A stretch of 23,799 nt of DNA, taken from an uncultured Parabacteroides sp. GTDB lineage: Bacteria; Bacteroidota; Bacteroidia; Bacteroidales; Tannerellaceae. Of this stretch, positions 21,263 to 23,799 are shown piece after piece. The stretch spans positions 1-23,799 of the forward strand of contig CALCST010000005.1 in the NCBI GenBank assembly GCA_937894065.1, in the 5' to 3' direction. Position 1 is the stretch's first letter; the number at the start of each line of letters is the position of its first letter. Position numbers and translations under genes: made by a program. Under the pieces are notes generated by a model that saw nothing but the letters and a program-made list of their open reading frames with translations, did no database searches and had not been told where the DNA came from.

Positions 21263-23725
21263 ATGAAATATGCAGATGTAATATTGCCTTTGCCTTTGGA
21301 AAACAGTTATACATACCATATTCCAGAAGATATGGAAAAATCTGTTGTACCCGGGTGCCGTGTAATTGTTCACTTCGGTAAGAAGAAATATTATACTGCT
21401 ATTGTCATGGCTGTTCACGACAGAAAACCTGAATCCAACTATGAAACGAAAGATATTTATGCAATTCTGGATCTCACTCCAGTGCTGCGCCGCCCACAAC
21501 TGAGGTTCTGGCAATGGATTAGCGAATATTATATCTGTAAGCTTGGTGATGTTTACAAAGCTGCAGTTCCTTCGGGCCTCAAACTGGAAAGTGAAACTGC
21601 CGTTTCTCTTAATGAAAATTTTCAAGCAACCGAACAACTAAGACCGGCTGAAATTGCTGTTCTTGATGCTCTTTCCGGTGTGCTGAAATTAACCGTTTCG
21701 GAATTGGAAAAGAAAACCGGACTGAGGAATGTTGTACCAGTAATTTCGTCTCTGATGCAAAAGGAGGCAATTGTTGTAAACGAAGAGATAAAGCAAGGTT
21801 TCACACCGAAAACCCAATCTTACGTAAGATTATGCAATGTATGGAAATCTGAAGAAAAATTGCAGGAAGCTTTTGAACTTGTCAAAAGAGCTCCTAAGCA
21901 GGAAACTCTCCTTCTAGCATATATCGACCTTTCTCATTGCATGAGTGATAACAATGAGGAAGAAATATCAAAGAAAGAGCTTCTGGAAAGAAGTAATTGC
22001 AGTTCTGCAGTTCTTGATGCATTGGTAAAGCGAGGTATTCTTGAAATATATGATAAAGAAATAAGTCGTCTCACAATTAAATATCATCATCTTCTGCCTC
22101 TTAATCCGCTTAGTGAGGCTCAGAAAAAGTCTTATGATAAGATTCTGGATATTTATAGGGAAAAGAATGTTTCTCTTCTCTATGGTGTAACTTCAAGTGG
22201 TAAGACTGAAATATACATACATCTTATCAGAGATGTTCTTGAACTTGGGAAACAGGTGTTGTATATGCTTCCCGAAATAGCTATCACAACTCAAATTACA
22301 GAAAGATTATCCAAACTTTTTGGAGATAAATTGCTGGTTTATCATTCTAAATTTTCGGATAATGAACGTGTTGAAGTATGGAACACATTACTAAAGGATT
22401 CCGGACCGAGAGTGATTCTTGGTGTTAGGTCTTCTTTGTTTCTCCCGTTTAGTAATCTGGGACTTGTTATTGTTGACGAAGAACATGAGAATACATATAA
22501 ACAGCAAGACCCAGCGCCACGATATAATGCCAGAAATGCTGCTATAGTTCTTGCGGGTATGCATGGCGCGAAAACACTACTAGGCTCTGCCACACCTTCA
22601 ATAGAGTCATATTTTAACGCATCATGTGGAAAATTCGGTCTTGTTGAATTGACTCAGAGATTCGGAAATTGTCTTCTTCCGGAAATAATCCCGGTAAACA
22701 CCCGCGAGTTGAAAAGGAAAAAGATTATGAAAGATTCGTTGTTTTCTCCATTACTGATTGAGAAAATAAATTCTGCTTTGAACAATGGTGAGCAGGTCAT
22801 ACTTTTCCAGAACAGACGCGGTTTTGCTCCGGTTGTAGAATGCAAGAGTTGCGGATGGACACCTAAATGCAATAATTGTGACGTAAGCCTTACTTATCAT
22901 AAAAGGCTTAATCATCTATCGTGTCATTATTGCGGATACACTTATCAGCTTCCGAATCAATGTCCGGAATGTCAATCTACAGAATTCAAGATGATGGGCT
23001 TCGGAACAGAAAAAGTGGAAGAAGAAATCTCCACTCTCTTCCCTGAAGCCAAAGTGGCAAGGATGGACTTGGACACAGCCCGCACCAGAGCTGCTTACGA
23101 GCGTATAATCGACGATTTCGAAAAAGGCAAGAACAATATACTAATTGGAACACAAATGCTCTCAAAAGGGCTGGATTTCGGCAATGTTTCAGTCGTAGGT
23201 ATTCTTAATGCAGACAGCTTGATGAACTTTCCAGATTTCCGTGCTCATGAACGAGCATTCCAGCTAATGCTTCAGGTTAGCGGTCGTGCCGGCAGAAGAG
23301 ACAAACAGGGAGTTGTTATTCTACAGACTGGACAACCTGAGCATCCTTTAATCAACATGGTTCAGCGCTTTTCCTATAAGGAAATGTTTTCTCTTCAACT
23401 TTCGGAAAGAAGTATGTTTCATTATCCGCCTTATCACAGACTGATTATTCTTGTTCTGAGATGCAAAAATGAAAGTATACTACAAGATTTGTCACGTATA
23501 TATGCCGATAAACTAAGAAAGCCTTTTGGAGATAGAGTTCTTGGTCCTGTCACTCCTCCTGTGACATTTGTACAAACATTACATATAAGAAAGATTGTTC
23601 TCAAAATAGAATCTTCTGCAGCTATTATTCCCGTGCGTAATATATTGGATCAAGTTCATAAAGAAATGATGAATATAAATCAATTCAAGCAGATTATTAT
23701 GCATTATGATGTTGATCCAGTCTGA
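21263..23725 (+). CDS. priA: Primosomal protein N' (PriA helicase)
   Basis: An 820-residue superfamily 2 helicase that recognises stalled replication forks and reloads the replicative helicase. The N-terminal 3'-DNA-binding domain begins YADVILPLPLENSYTYHIP and includes PGCRVIVHFGKKKYYTAIV and the WISEYYICKLGDVYKAAVPSGL region. Walker A is GVTSSGKT at 308-315, Walker B/DEAH-like box DEEH at 405-408. The zinc-binding insert has all eight Cys: 527, 530, 536, 539, 554, 557, 567, 570. Downstream are the helicase motifs ILIGTQMLSKGLDF and LQVSGRAGRRDKQG, then the C-terminal domain with MFHYPPYHRLIIL. The length is above the E. coli protein (732 residues), with extra sequence around residues 115-270, as is usual in Bacteroidetes. 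Nothing is missing, so an active helicase is expected. Confidence 0.96.
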   Translation: MKYADVILPLPLENSYTYHIPEDMEKSVVPGCRVIVHFGKKKYYTAIVMAVHDRKPESNYETKDIYAILDLTPVLRRPQLRFWQWISEYYICKLGDVYKAAVPSGLKLESETAVSLNENFQATEQLRPAEIAVLDALSGVLKLTVSELEKKTGLRNVVPVISSLMQKEAIVVNEEIKQGFTPKTQSYVRLCNVWKSEEKLQEAFELVKRAPKQETLLLAYIDLSHCMSDNNEEEISKKELLERSNCSSAVLDALVKRGILEIYDKEISRLTIKYHHLLPLNPLSEAQKKSYDKILDIYREKNVSLLYGVTSSGKTEIYIHLIRDVLELGKQVLYMLPEIAITTQITERLSKLFGDKLLVYHSKFSDNERVEVWNTLLKDSGPRVILGVRSSLFLPFSNLGLVIVDEEHENTYKQQDPAPRYNARNAAIVLAGMHGAKTLLGSATPSIESYFNASCGKFGLVELTQRFGNCLLPEIIPVNTRELKRKKIMKDSLFSPLLIEKINSALNNGEQVILFQNRRGFAPVVECKSCGWTPKCNNCDVSLTYHKRLNHLSCHYCGYTYQLPNQCPECQSTEFKMMGFGTEKVEEEISTLFPEAKVARMDLDTARTRAAYERIIDDFEKGKNNILIGTQMLSKGLDFGNVSVVGILNADSLMNFPDFRAHERAFQLMLQVSGRAGRRDKQGVVILQTGQPEHPLINMVQRFSYKEMFSLQLSERSMFHYPPYHRLIILVLRCKNESILQDLSRIYADKLRKPFGDRVLGPVTPPVTFVQTLHIRKIVLKIESSAAIIPVRNILDQVHKEMMNINQFKQIIMHYDVDPV

Positions 23726-23745
23726 TTATTTTATATTAAACAGAA

Positions 23746-23799
23746 AACACTGCAGTGTTCCAAATCAAACATTGCAGTGTTTCTAAAATTTCTTTGCAG
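23746..23799. terminator. 22-nt-periodic palindromic hairpin downstream of priA (runs off the window)
   Basis: AACACTGCAGTGTT (23746-23759) and AACATTGCAGTGTT (23768-23781) are 22 nt apart and can pair over 14 bp (one G-U) with an 8-nt loop. A further TGCAG at 23795-23799 keeps the 22-nt phase, so a third unit is probably cut by the window end. The T-tract on the plus strand is weak, so terminator function is inferred from position and from the related element at 14377-14464. Confidence 0.55.

Overview
This is an AT-rich chromosomal segment from a member of the Bacteroidales, most likely Bacteroidaceae (Bacteroides/Phocaeicola-like). The reasons are a TonB-dependent receptor with an N-terminal CarboxypepD_reg-like domain, an S46 dipeptidyl-peptidase, DUF2027-Smr and DUF4301 proteins, a lipoprotein with an acidic tract after its lipid-bearing Cys, and several promoters that fit the Bacteroides TTTG-N19/20-TAnnTTTG pattern rather than -35/-10. 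Genus assignment is inference. No phage, integrase, transposase, CRISPR array, rRNA or tRNA was seen; this looks like core chromosome.

Layout. 1-6816, minus strand: patatin-like phospholipase, a QueA-type queuosine enzyme, a surface lipoprotein with a predicted beta-helix together with its TonB-dependent receptor, and a small BamE-like lipoprotein. 6817-7358: gene-poor, holding the decayed remnant of an HTH (XRE-type) regulator on the minus strand. 7359-11219, plus strand: DUF2027-Smr protein, CYTH triphosphatase-like protein, and a secreted Asp/Glu-specific dipeptidyl-peptidase (DPP11 type). 11298-11825, minus: unknown four-helix membrane protein. 11966-14225, plus: a short-chain dehydrogenase and a secreted CarboxypepD_reg-like protein. 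14581-16794, minus: long RelA/SpoT homologue whose hydrolase motifs are destroyed. 17031-23725, plus: DUF4301 protein, MetY, a cobalamin riboswitch, an outer-membrane beta-barrel protein and PriA.

How the genes relate. The TonB receptor (3658-6345) and the lipoprotein (2351-3577) look like one uptake or surface-binding unit ending in a terminator at 2278-2312. MetY has an operator-like dyad over its promoter. The cobalamin aptamer starts at its predicted transcription start, but no canonical B12 gene follows; the next gene is a 200-residue beta-barrel behind an intrinsic terminator. The remaining genes are mostly housekeeping and appear independently transcribed.

The most unusual content lies between genes. 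First, several gene 3' ends carry arms built from 8-nt-periodic repeats (consensus near ACTTGTCA or ACTTCTTA), most as inverted pairs; in two cases the repeat supplies the last codons and the stop codon. Second, three arrays have an exact 22-nt period (14237-14324, 14377-14464, 23746 to the window end). The second forms two interleaved hairpins with T-tracts on opposite strands, which looks like a bidirectional terminator for the converging genes on either side.
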